From contig JAJFIG010000275.1 in the NCBI GenBank assembly GCA_021775195.1, positions 1-10,946 of the forward strand: 10,946 nt of DNA, in the 5' to 3' direction. Origin of the DNA: Rhodospirillales bacterium. Its GTDB lineage: Bacteria; Pseudomonadota; Alphaproteobacteria; Rhodospirillales; 2-02-FULL-58-16. Position numbers and translations under genes: made by a program. The notes beneath the pieces were generated by a model. It worked only from the letters and a program-made list of their open reading frames with translations. It made no database searches and had not been told where the DNA came from. Every line of letters starts with the position of its first letter. The stretch's first letter is position 1. Shown piece after piece: positions 1 to 7,914 of the stretch.

Positions 1-753
<753 letters not shown>

Positions 754-802
754 GGGCCACACATAAGACCGGCGAGGCATACCGCAGCAAGGGGGGAAGA
801 CC

Positions 803-1681
803 ATGCATCACCGTAACCGTTTGGCCCTATTCGTGATCCTGTTCGGGCTTCTCGGCTTCGTTCCGCCGGTTCATGCCGCGCCCCAACTGGCGAAGGCCGG
901 CGCCGTGCGCGAGATTACGCCTATCGCCGGACCCATCTACCGGTTCCGCAACGACCACCACTATTCCATCTTCGTCGTGACGCCCGCCGGCATCATCGCC
1001 ACCGATCCCATCAACGCCGACGCCGCCACATGGCTGAAGGCCGAGTTGAAGCGCCGATTCGCCAAGCCCGTCCGCTACCTCATCTACAGCCACGATCATG
1101 TCGACCACAGTTCCGGCGGCGAGGTCTTCGCCGACACCGCCGTCGTCATCGCCCACGAGAACGCCAAGCGGACCATCCTCGGCGAGAAACGCCCTACCGC
1201 CGTTCCCGACGTCACCTTTTCCGAACGCCTGGTGATCGAGCTCGGCGGCATCGTCGTCGAGCTCTCCCACGTCGGGCGCAATCATTCCGACAATTCCATC
1301 GTCATGCGTTTTCCAAAGGAGCGGGTACTCTTCGGCGTCGATTTCATCCCCGTCGACAGCATCGGCTGGAAGGATTTCTCCGATGCCTACATGGAGGACT
1401 GGATCGAATCCCTCAAACGCGTCGAGGTCATGGATTTCGACACCCTCGCCCCCGGCCACGGCCCCATGGGCACCCGGGACCACGTCCGCGCCTTCCGCGA
1501 ATACATGGAGGATCTGCACGGCCAGGTCCTGGCCGGCGCCCGCCGGGGCAGGACCCTGGACCAGATCAAGGCCGAGGTCGATCTCGGCAAGTACAAGTCC
1601 TGGTCCGGCTACGATTCCATGCTCATGCTCAACTTCGAAGGCATGTACCGCCACGTCCAACTCCACCGGCGCGGAAATTAG
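803..1681 (+). CDS. exported metallo-beta-lactamase-fold hydrolase
   Basis: This 292-aa protein has the metallo-beta-lactamase (MBL) fold and is probably periplasmic. The first 25 residues form a signal peptide: HHRNR, then a hydrophobic stretch, then a VHA-A cleavage site. The metal-binding set is complete: HDHVDH (H97, H99, D101, H102), H161 in GRNHSDN, D180 in FGVDF and H219 in APGHG. Having an Asp at 180 rather than a Cys fits glyoxalase II-like or general MBL hydrolases, not subclass B1 beta-lactamases. Substrate cannot be told from sequence. Candidates are a lactone, a thioester or a cofactor-related metabolite; an exported B3-like lactamase is possible but unproven. The ATG is preceded by a purine-rich AAGGGGGGAAG site 2 bases upstream. 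It lies 49 bp after ligA on the same strand and ends at a hairpin terminator shared with the convergent atp operon. Family secure, substrate unknown. Confidence 0.88.
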   Translation: MHHRNRLALFVILFGLLGFVPPVHAAPQLAKAGAVREITPIAGPIYRFRNDHHYSIFVVTPAGIIATDPINADAATWLKAELKRRFAKPVRYLIYSHDHVDHSSGGEVFADTAVVIAHENAKRTILGEKRPTAVPDVTFSERLVIELGGIVVELSHVGRNHSDNSIVMRFPKERVLFGVDFIPVDSIGWKDFSDAYMEDWIESLKRVEVMDFDTLAPGHGPMGTRDHVRAFREYMEDLHGQVLAGARRGRTLDQIKAEVDLGKYKSWSGYDSMLMLNFEGMYRHVQLHRRGN

Positions 1682-1695
1682 GTCATATAATAGAA

Positions 1696-1724
1696 AAGGA
1701 CGCCGTTAAGGCGTCCTTCTTTTT
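1696..1724. terminator. bidirectional rho-independent terminator
   Basis: A perfect 9-bp stem (aaggacgcc / ggcgtcctt) encloses the 5-base loop gttaa. Going right, the stem is followed by c and five T, ending transcription of the metallo-hydrolase gene. Going left, the stem ends in a run of four T (cctttt), so it can also end the minus-strand F0 operon, whose last stop codon is about 37 bp away. Position between two convergent genes supports a shared terminator. Confidence 0.85.
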
Positions 1725-1760
1725 CAGAACCGGAAATCGCGAGCCCGGTGCCCGCCACAC

Positions 1761-2288
1761 TTAGTGCAGCTTGTCCGGCAGTTCCTTGACCGCGTCGTCG
1801 ATCAGGGCGTCGGCGCGGGCGTCGGTCATGGTTTCGGCCAGCAGCCGCCGGGTGGCCTCGATGGCGGCGTCGACGGCCGCCGTGCGGACCTCGTCCGTGG
1901 CCACCGCCTCGGCGTGGGCGATGCGGTCCCTGGCCAGTAGTTCCAGGCGCGCCAGCGACTTCTCCAGCGCCTCGACGGCGTGTGCCCGCTGACGCTCGGC
2001 TTCGGCTTTCGCCCGTTCGGCAATCTGTTCGGCCTCGCCGGCGGCGTCGCGCTGCTTGCGCTCGTATGACGCCAGCAGCTCCTGCGCCTCCTCGCGCAGG
2101 CGCGTCGCTTCCTCGATCTGGTTGGCGATCGCCTCCGCCCGCTTGTCCAGCGCTTCGGTCGCCACCTGGTAGACCTTGCGGAATCCGAATCCCACCAGGA
2201 TGACGAAGGCGACGAAGACCCAGAATTCCGCCGTCCCGTAGAAGGGCGCCGCGTGTCCCGCCGTTTCCGCTGCCCAGGCCTGCATCAT
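1761..2288 (-). CDS. atpF: F0F1 ATP synthase subunit b
   Basis: Subunit b is part of the peripheral stalk that holds the F1 head against the membrane rotor. The protein is 175 aa. A single transmembrane segment lies at about residues 22-36 (EFWVFVAFVILVGFGF). It is followed by RKVYQVATEALDKRAEAI and then a long, highly charged, Ala/Glu/Arg-rich helix to the C terminus, as expected for a b-type stalk. It is the last gene of the F0 operon. Its ATG overlaps the upstream b' stop codon in an ATGA arrangement, so translation is probably coupled; a second ATG follows immediately and could also be used. It differs from its neighbour b' in N-terminal sequence; the EFWVFVAFVILV start is what marks it as the b paralogue. 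No F1 genes follow: the transcript ends at the hairpin near 1710. Confidence 0.93.
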   Translation of the reverse strand: MMQAWAAETAGHAAPFYGTAEFWVFVAFVILVGFGFRKVYQVATEALDKRAEAIANQIEEATRLREEAQELLASYERKQRDAAGEAEQIAERAKAEAERQRAHAVEALEKSLARLELLARDRIAHAEAVATDEVRTAAVDAAIEATRRLLAETMTDARADALIDDAVKELPDKLH

Positions 2289-2776
2289 CCGCGCTCCGCC
2301 AGAACCGCGTCGATGGCGGCGTTGACCGTGTTCTCGTCCGGGGCCTCACCCATCAGCTTCTGCGCCGCCGAACGGGTTACCTCGGCGGTGACGCCGCGTA
2401 TTTCCGCCATCGCCGAGTTCTTGGCCTCGGCAATGCGCGATTCGGCCGCCGCGATCTCGTCCAGCAGGCGGGTATTGACCGCCGCCGTCCGCTCCGCCGC
2501 GTCCGCCGTCATTGCCTCGCGCACGTCGCGCAGGACGTCGTGGGCCTTGCTTCTGGCGTCGGCCAGCACCTCTTCGTAGGCGGCGGCCGCCACCTCGGCC
2601 TCCGATTTCAGGGTTTCCGCCTTTTTCAGGTTCTCCTCGATGCGGTGCTGGCGCCGTTCCAGCACCTGGCCGATGCGCGGCAGCGCCACCTTCGCCATCA
2701 GCACGTAGAGGATGATGAAGGTGATCGCCAGCCAGATCAGCTGGGGAGAGACCGTGGTCGGATCGAATTGCGGCAT
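2285..2776 (-). CDS. atpF2: F0F1 ATP synthase subunit b' (second stalk subunit)
   Basis: Subunit b' pairs with b to form a heterodimeric peripheral stalk, as in photosynthetic bacteria, many alphaproteobacteria and chloroplasts. The protein is 163 aa. It starts MPQFDPTTVSPQLIWLAITF, with one membrane helix at about residues 12-30 and the conserved LPRIGQVLERRQHRIEENL stretch. A long charged, Ala-rich helix follows, with AAAAYEEVLADAR typical of b'. The name is variable in the literature (atpF2, atpG, atpX); atpG here does not mean the gamma subunit. A GAGG site sits 5 bases before the ATG. The gene lies 40 bp after atpE and overlaps atpF by 4 bases. Its presence is one of the main reasons for placing this DNA in the Alphaproteobacteria. 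Confidence 0.92.
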   Translation of the reverse strand: MPQFDPTTVSPQLIWLAITFIILYVLMAKVALPRIGQVLERRQHRIEENLKKAETLKSEAEVAAAAYEEVLADARSKAHDVLRDVREAMTADAAERTAAVNTRLLDEIAAAESRIAEAKNSAMAEIRGVTAEVTRSAAQKLMGEAPDENTVNAAIDAVLAERG

Positions 2777-2816
2777 GGTGCCCTCGCGGGTTGCGGATCC
2801 TGTTAGCGGCCGGTGA

Positions 2817-3044
2817 TCAGAAGATGAACAGGATCATCAGCGCCACGAGCAGGGCGTACAGTGCCACCGCTTCGACCAGGGCGAAGCCGATCCACATGAA
2901 CAGTCCGACGTTCGGTGCCGCGGCCGGGTTGCGCGCGACCGACGTGATCATCGACGAAAAGATGTTACCGATACCGGCTCCCACACCGCCCAGGCCGATC
3001 ACGGCCAGGCCCGCGCCGATCAGTTTTGCAGCAGCTACTTCCAT
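2817..3044 (-). CDS. atpE: F0F1 ATP synthase subunit c
   Basis: Subunit c forms the rotating membrane ring that carries protons. The protein has 75 residues and two membrane helices joined by a short polar loop (ARNP, R38-N39-P40). Helix 1 has the Gly-rich packing motif GLGGVGAGIGNIF. Helix 2 carries the ion-binding carboxylate as Glu58 in GFALVEAVALYALL. The residue after it is Ala rather than the Ser/Thr of Na+-binding rings, and helix 1 lacks the matching Gln, so proton coupling is expected. The gene has the clearest ribosome binding site of the operon, GAGGAG 8 bases before the ATG, which fits the high copy number of c per complex. It lies 53 bp after atpB and 40 bp before b'. Confidence 0.97.
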   Translation of the reverse strand: MEVAAAKLIGAGLAVIGLGGVGAGIGNIFSSMITSVARNPAAAPNVGLFMWIGFALVEAVALYALLVALMILFIF

Positions 3045-3052
3045 TACTAGGG

Positions 3053-3058
3053 CTCCTC
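3053..3058 (-). promoter_or_regulatory. strong ribosome binding site of atpE
   Basis: GAGGAG on the minus strand lies 8 bases before the atpE ATG. It is a better match to the anti-Shine-Dalgarno sequence than those of the other F0 genes, consistent with the need for many c subunits per rotor. Confidence 0.7.
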
Positions 3059-3097
3059 AGGTTGGTTTTCTCAAACGAAGTGTGTCGGAAGGAATTC

Positions 3098-3820
3098 TTA
3101 ATGCATGTTCAGTGCATCATTCAGGTAGATGCAGGTGAGAATGGTGAAGACGTAAGCCTGGAGAAAGGCGATCAACAATTCAAGCCCGGTCAGCGCGACC
3201 ACGAAGACCAGGGGGAAGACCCCGAACAGTCCCAGCGCGACGACGAATCCGGCGAACACCTTCAGCATGGTATGACCCGCCGTCATGTTGGCGAACAGCC
3301 GCAGCGACAGGCTGATGGGGCGGGTGAAGTAGGAGAGAATCTCGATCGGCACCAGCAGCGGCGCGATGTACCAGGGAACCCCGTGGGGCAGGAAGAAGCC
3401 GAAGAACCCGATCCCGTGCTTGGCGAATCCAACGATCGTGGCGCCGACGAAGACCACCATGGCCATGCCGAAGGTGACTACCAGGTGGCTGGTGAAGGTG
3501 AAACTGTAGGGAACCAGGCCAAGCATGTTGCCCAGCAGGATGAACATGAACAGCGAAAAGACGAAGGGGAAGAACTGCCGCCCCTCGGCGCCGATGTTTT
3601 CGCGCACCATCCCGGCGATGAACTCGTAACAGAGCTCGGCCATGGACTGCCATCGTCCCGGCACCATGGCCCGACCGCGCATGCCGACTACCAGGAACAC
3701 CGTCGCCAGGACCACGGTGATCGTCATCACCAGGGCCGAGTTGGTGAAGGATGCGTCGACCTCGCCGATTTGAACGGGGATCAGGGTCTTGATTTCAAAC
3801 TGCTTGAGCGGGCTGGCCAC
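3098..3820 (-). CDS. atpB: F0F1 ATP synthase subunit a
   Basis: Subunit a is the membrane stator that carries the two proton half-channels. The 240-aa protein begins MASPLKQFEIKTLIPVQIG and has about five hydrophobic segments. The essential arginine is R174 in ISLSLRLFANMTAGH. The C-terminal channel helix contains E214 and Q221 in GLELLIAFLQAYVF. Earlier conserved features are GRWQSMAELCYEF and LLGNMLGLVPYSFTFTSH. The start is a GTG with GAGGA 5 bases upstream; no ATG fits as well, and the N terminus aligns with alphaproteobacterial AtpB proteins as I recall them. It follows atpI by 49 bp, a gap that holds a strong GC-rich hairpin, and precedes atpE by 53 bp. Confidence 0.96.
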   Translation of the reverse strand: MASPLKQFEIKTLIPVQIGEVDASFTNSALVMTITVVLATVFLVVGMRGRAMVPGRWQSMAELCYEFIAGMVRENIGAEGRQFFPFVFSLFMFILLGNMLGLVPYSFTFTSHLVVTFGMAMVVFVGATIVGFAKHGIGFFGFFLPHGVPWYIAPLLVPIEILSYFTRPISLSLRLFANMTAGHTMLKVFAGFVVALGLFGVFPLVFVVALTGLELLIAFLQAYVFTILTCIYLNDALNMH

Positions 3821-3842
3821 GTGTTTCCTCGTCTCGTTTCCC

Positions 3843-3869
3843 GGCCGCCGGGTGTTGTCCCCGCCGGCC
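3843..3869 (-). other. GC-rich hairpin between atpI and atpB
   Basis: Arms ggccgccggg and cccgccggcc pair over ten positions with one G-G or C-C mismatch and enclose a 7-base loop. On the transcript the hairpin begins directly after the atpI TAG and ends 12 bases before the atpB ribosome binding site (3824-3830). There is no T-run, so it is not a standard terminator. It could be an mRNA processing or stability element that sets AtpI apart from the structural subunits; that role is inferred. Confidence 0.55.
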
Positions 3870-4229
3870 CTATTCTTCGTCGTTCGCCGCCGTATCCTTG
3901 TTTGATGCCGGACGGTAGCCCGCGGCGAGGCCCATTCCGCTAACCGTCCGATAGACGTTCCACATCCCGGCGGCGGAGCCGAGGAAGAAGAACACGATCA
4001 GGAACCACGGCGACGTTTCCAGCCACGCATCGAGACCCAGACCGATCCCCACTCCGACGATTAAGCCACCGACCAATTCGGTGCCGATGCGAAACGCAAT
4101 GCCGAGCCCACTCGGCGCTGGTTTCCCGTTTGGACCTTCGCCGTGCCCGGGCGGCTGCATCTGATCGCGCGCCTGCCGCAAGCGGCTGTCGAGGTCTTCC
4201 AGCGACTTCGGGGATTTGTCTTTGTTCAT
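3870..4229 (-). CDS. atpI: ATP synthase accessory protein AtpI (AtpZ/AtpI family)
   Basis: AtpI proteins are small membrane proteins encoded at the head of atp operons; they are thought to help assemble the c ring. The 119-aa protein starts MNKDKSPKSLEDLDSRLRQA, a charged cytoplasmic region. Two hydrophobic segments follow at about residues 46-68 (IGTELVGGLIVGVGIGLGLD) and 75-94 (PWFLIVFFFLGSAAGMWNVY). This is the usual AtpI/AtpZ pattern of helix, Gly-rich hairpin and helix. The reading frame is open further upstream to a TTG at 4316, but that codon is part of the promoter -35 box, so the ATG at 4229 is preferred. I see no good ribosome binding site before this ATG, which fits the low AtpI level reported in other bacteria. 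It is the first gene of the F0 operon. Confidence 0.88.
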   Translation of the reverse strand: MNKDKSPKSLEDLDSRLRQARDQMQPPGHGEGPNGKPAPSGLGIAFRIGTELVGGLIVGVGIGLGLDAWLETSPWFLIVFFFLGSAAGMWNVYRTVSGMGLAAGYRPASNKDTAANDEE

Positions 4230-4287
4230 AGGGGCAATACGCGGAAAAACCCCCTTTTTAGCCGGTTTTGCGCCGTAATCGCGACGG

Positions 4288-4316
4288 AAGATAAAGACCG
4301 CTCCGAACCCTGTCAA
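4288..4316 (-). promoter_or_regulatory. sigma70-type promoter of the F0 atp operon
   Basis: On the minus strand a consensus -35 box TTGACA (4311-4316) is followed by a 17-bp spacer and a -10 box TATCTT (4288-4293, four of six consensus bases). Transcription would start near 4281, giving a leader of about 50 bases before the atpI ATG at 4229. The 173-bp gap between smc and atpI is otherwise noncoding and also holds a run of seven T (minus strand) about 45 bases after the smc stop. Confidence 0.7.
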
Positions 4317-4402
4317 GGCTGAAAACCGCGGACTTAAATTGTTGAAATCAATAAAAAAACAGGTTCCGTCCCGGGTTCTGAGGCAGGCTGTTTGGGTCTT
4401 GG

Positions 4403-7400
4403 TCAGGCGGTGGCCCGCATCTCCTCGGCTTCCTGCAGGTCCACCGAGACCAGTTGCGACACCCCCCGTTCGGACATGGTCACCCCATAGAGGCGGTGCA
4501 TGCGTGCCATGGTCAGGCGGTGGTGGGTAATGACCAGGAAGCGGGTCAGCCCCGACGCCGCCATGTCGTCGAGCAGGGTGCAGAAGCGATCGACGTTGGC
4601 GTCGTCCAGGGGCGCATCGACCTCGTCCAGCACGCAGATTGGTGATGGATTGGTCAGGAAGACGGCGAACAGCAGCGCCAGCGCCGTCAACGCCTGCTCG
4701 CCCCCCGACAGCAGCGACAGCACCTGGAGCCGCTTGCCCGGCGGGCTGGCCATGATCTCCAGGCCGGCTTCCAGGGGATCGTCGGATTCGGTGAGCGCCA
4801 GGTGTGCCCGCCCGCCGCCGAACATGCGCACGAACAGCGTCTGGAAGTTCTGGTCCACTTCCTTGAACGACGTCATCAGGCGCTCGCGGCCTTCGCGGTT
4901 GAGTTCGGCGATGGCCCGGCGCAGTTTTTCGATCGCCGCCACCAGATCCGCCCGTTCGGTTTCCAGGGACTCGATCTGTTCGTTCAGCTCGATGCTTTCC
5001 TGTTCCGCCCTCAGGTTGACCGGACCCATGGTCTCCCGCTCCCGCAGCAAACGCTCCAGGCGGCGCTCCACCGCTTCCAGTTCCGGCAGGTCATCGCCCT
5101 TGGCCAGTTCCGCCACCGCCGCCAACTGATCCGGGGTGGTTTGCAGGCGCTCCGCGATACGATCACCGAGGTCGTCGCAGGCCTGCTTGCCCTGCTCGAC
5201 CGCTCCCTCGATTCGCACCCGCTCCTCGCGTGCCTGAGCCAGTTCGGATTCGACGGCCCGCAGGTCCCGTTCCGCCGCCGCCAGCCGCTCCTCGCTTTCC
5301 GCCAGCCGGTCGGCGGCGACGGTGCGCCGTTGTTCGGATCCCTCGATCCTGGTCAGCAGGATACTCCGCTGTTCCTTGATCTCCTCGGGGCGGGTCGACA
5401 GGTCTTCCAGTTCCGCCGTCACCGCCTGGCGCCGTTCCTCGAGTTGCCCCATGCGTCCCGCGGCGCCATCACTGCGCTCGCGCCATGAAGCCAGTTCCCG
5501 GGCAATGTCGTCGAGGCGCCGGCGTCGTTCCTCGGCGGCGCGGATGACCTGGTCGTGGGCGCTCTGCCGGTCGCTTTGAACCGCCCGGCATTCATTCAGC
5601 TCGCCGCGCAGGGTGGCGATTTCGTCGCGGGCCGCCGCCGATTGGGGCAGGGCCGCCAGGGCCGTGTCGGCCTCGCCGTGCCGCGCTTCGGCCGTCACCA
5701 GGTCCCGTTCGATGCTTTCGCCGTTTTCCTTAAGGGTCGTCAGCCGCGCCTCATGCTGGCGCGCCCGCTCGCGGATTTCGGCGTGAGCGTCCCGTTGCTC
5801 CGTGAAGGCGCTGTCGGCGTCGTGAAGGGCGGCGCGGGCGTTTCTGTCGGCCGCCGCGGCCTCATCGGCGGTAGTCCGTGCCGCGGTTGCCCTGGTTTTC
5901 GTGTTGTCCACATCGGCTTGGGCGTCGGCCAGGCGCGCCCGCAGTTCCGTCAGCCGGTTGCGTTGTTCAAGACGTATGGTCGCCGCCGTCGCCGCGTCGG
6001 CGGATACCGCGTATCCGTCCCAGCGCCACAAGGCGCCGTCGCGGCTGACAAGGCGTTGGCCCTGGGCCAGGCCGTCGGCGAGGCGGGCTCCCTGGGCCTC
6101 GTCGGCAACGACGCCGATCTGGGCCAGCCGCCGGGTGAGCGCTGCCGGTGCATTGACGAATTGGGCCAGCGGTTCCGCCCCTTGGGGCAGGGACGGTACC
6201 GTGCTCAGGGGCGGCAGGGTGCGCCAGCGGACCGGTGCCGTCTCATCCGCCGGTGCCGACAGGTCGTCACCGAGGGCGGCGCCCAGGGCCGCTTCGTAAC
6301 CCGGGCTCACGGTAACGTCGTCGATCACTGCCGCCAGCGTCTCGCCGTCGCCGGTGTTGAGGATTTCCGCCAATGCCTCTTCTTCCGCCGCCAACCTCGT
6401 CAGCGCCGCCTCCGCCGTGCGCAGCGTCTCCGCCGCGGTGTCGGCATCGTCGATGGCCTGCTGACGGCCGGCTTCCGCCGTGGCGACTCGGGCGCGGTTG
6501 GCCTCAAGTGCCTCCCGCGCCGCCGCCAGGGCACTCTCGGCGCTTTCCAGGGCGGCCGCGTCGACTGCCTCGCCCTCGAGGGTCGCGCGCTGACGGGCGA
6601 TATCGGCGCCGCGGGCGCTCAGTTGACGCCGTCGTTCGTCGAGGTCGGCCAGGGTTGCCGACAGGCTGGAGCGGCGAGCCTCGTCGTTGGCGACCCGTTC
6701 GGTCAGCTCGGTAAGCCTGGCGTCGACGGCGTCGACCGCGTCCCGTGCCGCCGCCAGGGCCCGGGCGGCGGTTTCCCGCGCCGTCTCCTCGCCCTGGCGG
6801 GCCTTTTCGATGCCCGCCTGTTCCTCGGCCAGCGTTTGCAGGGCCAGTTCGGCATCCGCCGCCAGCGCCCGCTCCCGTTCGCTGTCCGCCGCCACCTGTT
6901 GCAGGCGGTTCTCGCAGGCCTGGCGGGCGGCGTCCAAACGCTGTTCCTCTTCGGCCAGGGTATCACGCGCCAGCAGCAGGCGCTGCAACTCGGCCGCCGC
7001 CTCGGCCTCGGCCTGGCGCAGCTCCGGCAGGTCGGCGGCCCGTTCGGCCTGTTGTGTCGCCGCGGCGCTGGCCCGCCGGGTCAGTTCCGCCACCCGGGCC
7101 TCGGCCGTGCGAAGCCGTTCCCGGCAGGCTTCCAGATCACCGACGGCAGCCTGCCAGCGCAGATGGAAAAGCGTTGCCTCGGCGCGCCGGATGTGGCCGC
7201 TGAGGTTGCGGTAGCGGGATGCCTGCCGGGCCTGTTTCTTGAGGCTGAGGCGTTGCGCTTCGAGGGTCGCCAGGACGTCGTCCAGGCGCTCCAGGTTGGT
7301 GTCTGCCCCGCGCAGGCGCAACTCGGCTTCGTGGCGCCGCGAGTGCAGGCCGGTGATGCCGGCGGCCTCTTCCAGGATGGTCCGCCGTTCGGTGGGCTTG

Positions 7401-7867
7401 GCGCCGATGACGGCGCCGATTCGCCCCTGGCTGACCAGTCCCGCCGAACGGGCCCCGGTGGCGGCGTCGGCAAACAGCAATTGGACGTCGCGGGCCCGCA
7501 TCTCCTTGCCGTTCACCCGGTAGGTAGAACCCTTGGTGCGTTCGATGCGGCGGCTGACGTTCAGCTCCTCGCTGTCGTTGAAGGCGGCCGGGGCGGTGCG
7601 TTCGCTGTTGTCCAGGCCGAGGATCACCTCGGCGACGTTTCGTGCCGGCCGTTCGGCGGTGCCGCCGAAGATGACGTCGTCCATTTCGCCGCCGCGCATC
7701 TGCTTGGCCGAGCTTTCGCCCATGGTCCAGCGCAGGGCCTCGACCAGATTGGATTTTCCGCAGCCGTTGGGACCGACGATTCCGGTCAGGCCCGGACCCA
7801 CCGATAGCTCGGTCGGTTCGACGAACGATTTGAAACCGGCAAGCCGCAGCTTGGTGAACTGCAACAA
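4403..7867 (-). CDS. smc: chromosome segregation/condensation ATPase Smc
   Basis: Smc is the ATPase core of bacterial condensin; with ScpA and ScpB it organises and helps segregate the chromosome. The 1154-aa length is normal. The N-terminal head begins MLQFTKLRLAGFKSFVEPTE and has Walker A GPNGCGKSN at residues 32-40. Long coiled coils run on either side of a hinge at about residues 505-625 (GYEAALGAALGDDL through RLVSRDGALWRWDGYAV). The C-terminal head carries the ABC signature LSGGEQ (1053-1058), Walker B ending in the catalytic pair D1081-E1082 (CVLDEVDAPLDD), and a switch His in VITHHR. The start must be TTG: an in-frame TAA lies two codons upstream, and GGAG sits 8 bases before the TTG at 7867. 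The gene lies 47 bp after the dsbA-like gene with no terminator seen, so the two are probably cotranscribed. Confidence 0.97.
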   Translation of the reverse strand: MLQFTKLRLAGFKSFVEPTELSVGPGLTGIVGPNGCGKSNLVEALRWTMGESSAKQMRGGEMDDVIFGGTAERPARNVAEVILGLDNSERTAPAAFNDSEELNVSRRIERTKGSTYRVNGKEMRARDVQLLFADAATGARSAGLVSQGRIGAVIGAKPTERRTILEEAAGITGLHSRRHEAELRLRGADTNLERLDDVLATLEAQRLSLKKQARQASRYRNLSGHIRRAEATLFHLRWQAAVGDLEACRERLRTAEARVAELTRRASAAATQQAERAADLPELRQAEAEAAAELQRLLLARDTLAEEEQRLDAARQACENRLQQVAADSERERALAADAELALQTLAEEQAGIEKARQGEETARETAARALAAARDAVDAVDARLTELTERVANDEARRSSLSATLADLDERRRQLSARGADIARQRATLEGEAVDAAALESAESALAAAREALEANRARVATAEAGRQQAIDDADTAAETLRTAEAALTRLAAEEEALAEILNTGDGETLAAVIDDVTVSPGYEAALGAALGDDLSAPADETAPVRWRTLPPLSTVPSLPQGAEPLAQFVNAPAALTRRLAQIGVVADEAQGARLADGLAQGQRLVSRDGALWRWDGYAVSADAATAATIRLEQRNRLTELRARLADAQADVDNTKTRATAARTTADEAAAADRNARAALHDADSAFTEQRDAHAEIRERARQHEARLTTLKENGESIERDLVTAEARHGEADTALAALPQSAAARDEIATLRGELNECRAVQSDRQSAHDQVIRAAEERRRRLDDIARELASWRERSDGAAGRMGQLEERRQAVTAELEDLSTRPEEIKEQRSILLTRIEGSEQRRTVAADRLAESEERLAAAERDLRAVESELAQAREERVRIEGAVEQGKQACDDLGDRIAERLQTTPDQLAAVAELAKGDDLPELEAVERRLERLLRERETMGPVNLRAEQESIELNEQIESLETERADLVAAIEKLRRAIAELNREGRERLMTSFKEVDQNFQTLFVRMFGGGRAHLALTESDDPLEAGLEIMASPPGKRLQVLSLLSGGEQALTALALLFAVFLTNPSPICVLDEVDAPLDDANVDRFCTLLDDMAASGLTRFLVITHHRLTMARMHRLYGVTMSERGVSQLVSVDLQEAEEMRATA

Positions 7868-7875
7868 AGCTTACG

Positions 7876-7879
7876 CTCC
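7876..7879 (-). promoter_or_regulatory. ribosome binding site deciding the smc TTG start
   Basis: GGAG on the minus strand lies 8 bases before a TTG-TTG pair that opens the smc frame. The in-frame TAA at 7871-7873 rules out any start further upstream, so one of these TTG codons must be used; spacing favours the first. Confidence 0.6.
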
Positions 7880-7914
7880 GCCCATGACGATGTGCCTCGA
7901 ATCCCTTAAGTTTA

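Noticed and set aside
827..1666. A 279-codon open frame on the minus strand opposite the metallo-hydrolase
   Set aside because: Antisense to a gene with a full metal-binding motif set. The product is an unbroken low-complexity Asp/Gly/Val-rich sequence, typical of a shadow frame.
3026..3943. A 305-codon open frame on the plus strand opposite atpB
   Set aside because: Antisense to subunit a and extending over atpE and atpI ends. It is highly charged and repetitive because it mirrors membrane-helix codons; no start signal was found.
4340..4400. Possible rho-independent terminator after smc
   Set aside because: The minus strand has a run of seven T near 4351-4357, but the bases before it form only a very weak stem (CAG/CTG or AACAG/CTGTT with a long loop). 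I could not support a terminator.
5555..7807. A 750-codon open frame on the plus strand opposite smc
   Set aside because: It is antisense to the well supported smc gene. Its composition (Gly/Arg/Gln-rich, no recognisable domain) is what an antisense frame of a GC-rich coiled-coil gene gives.
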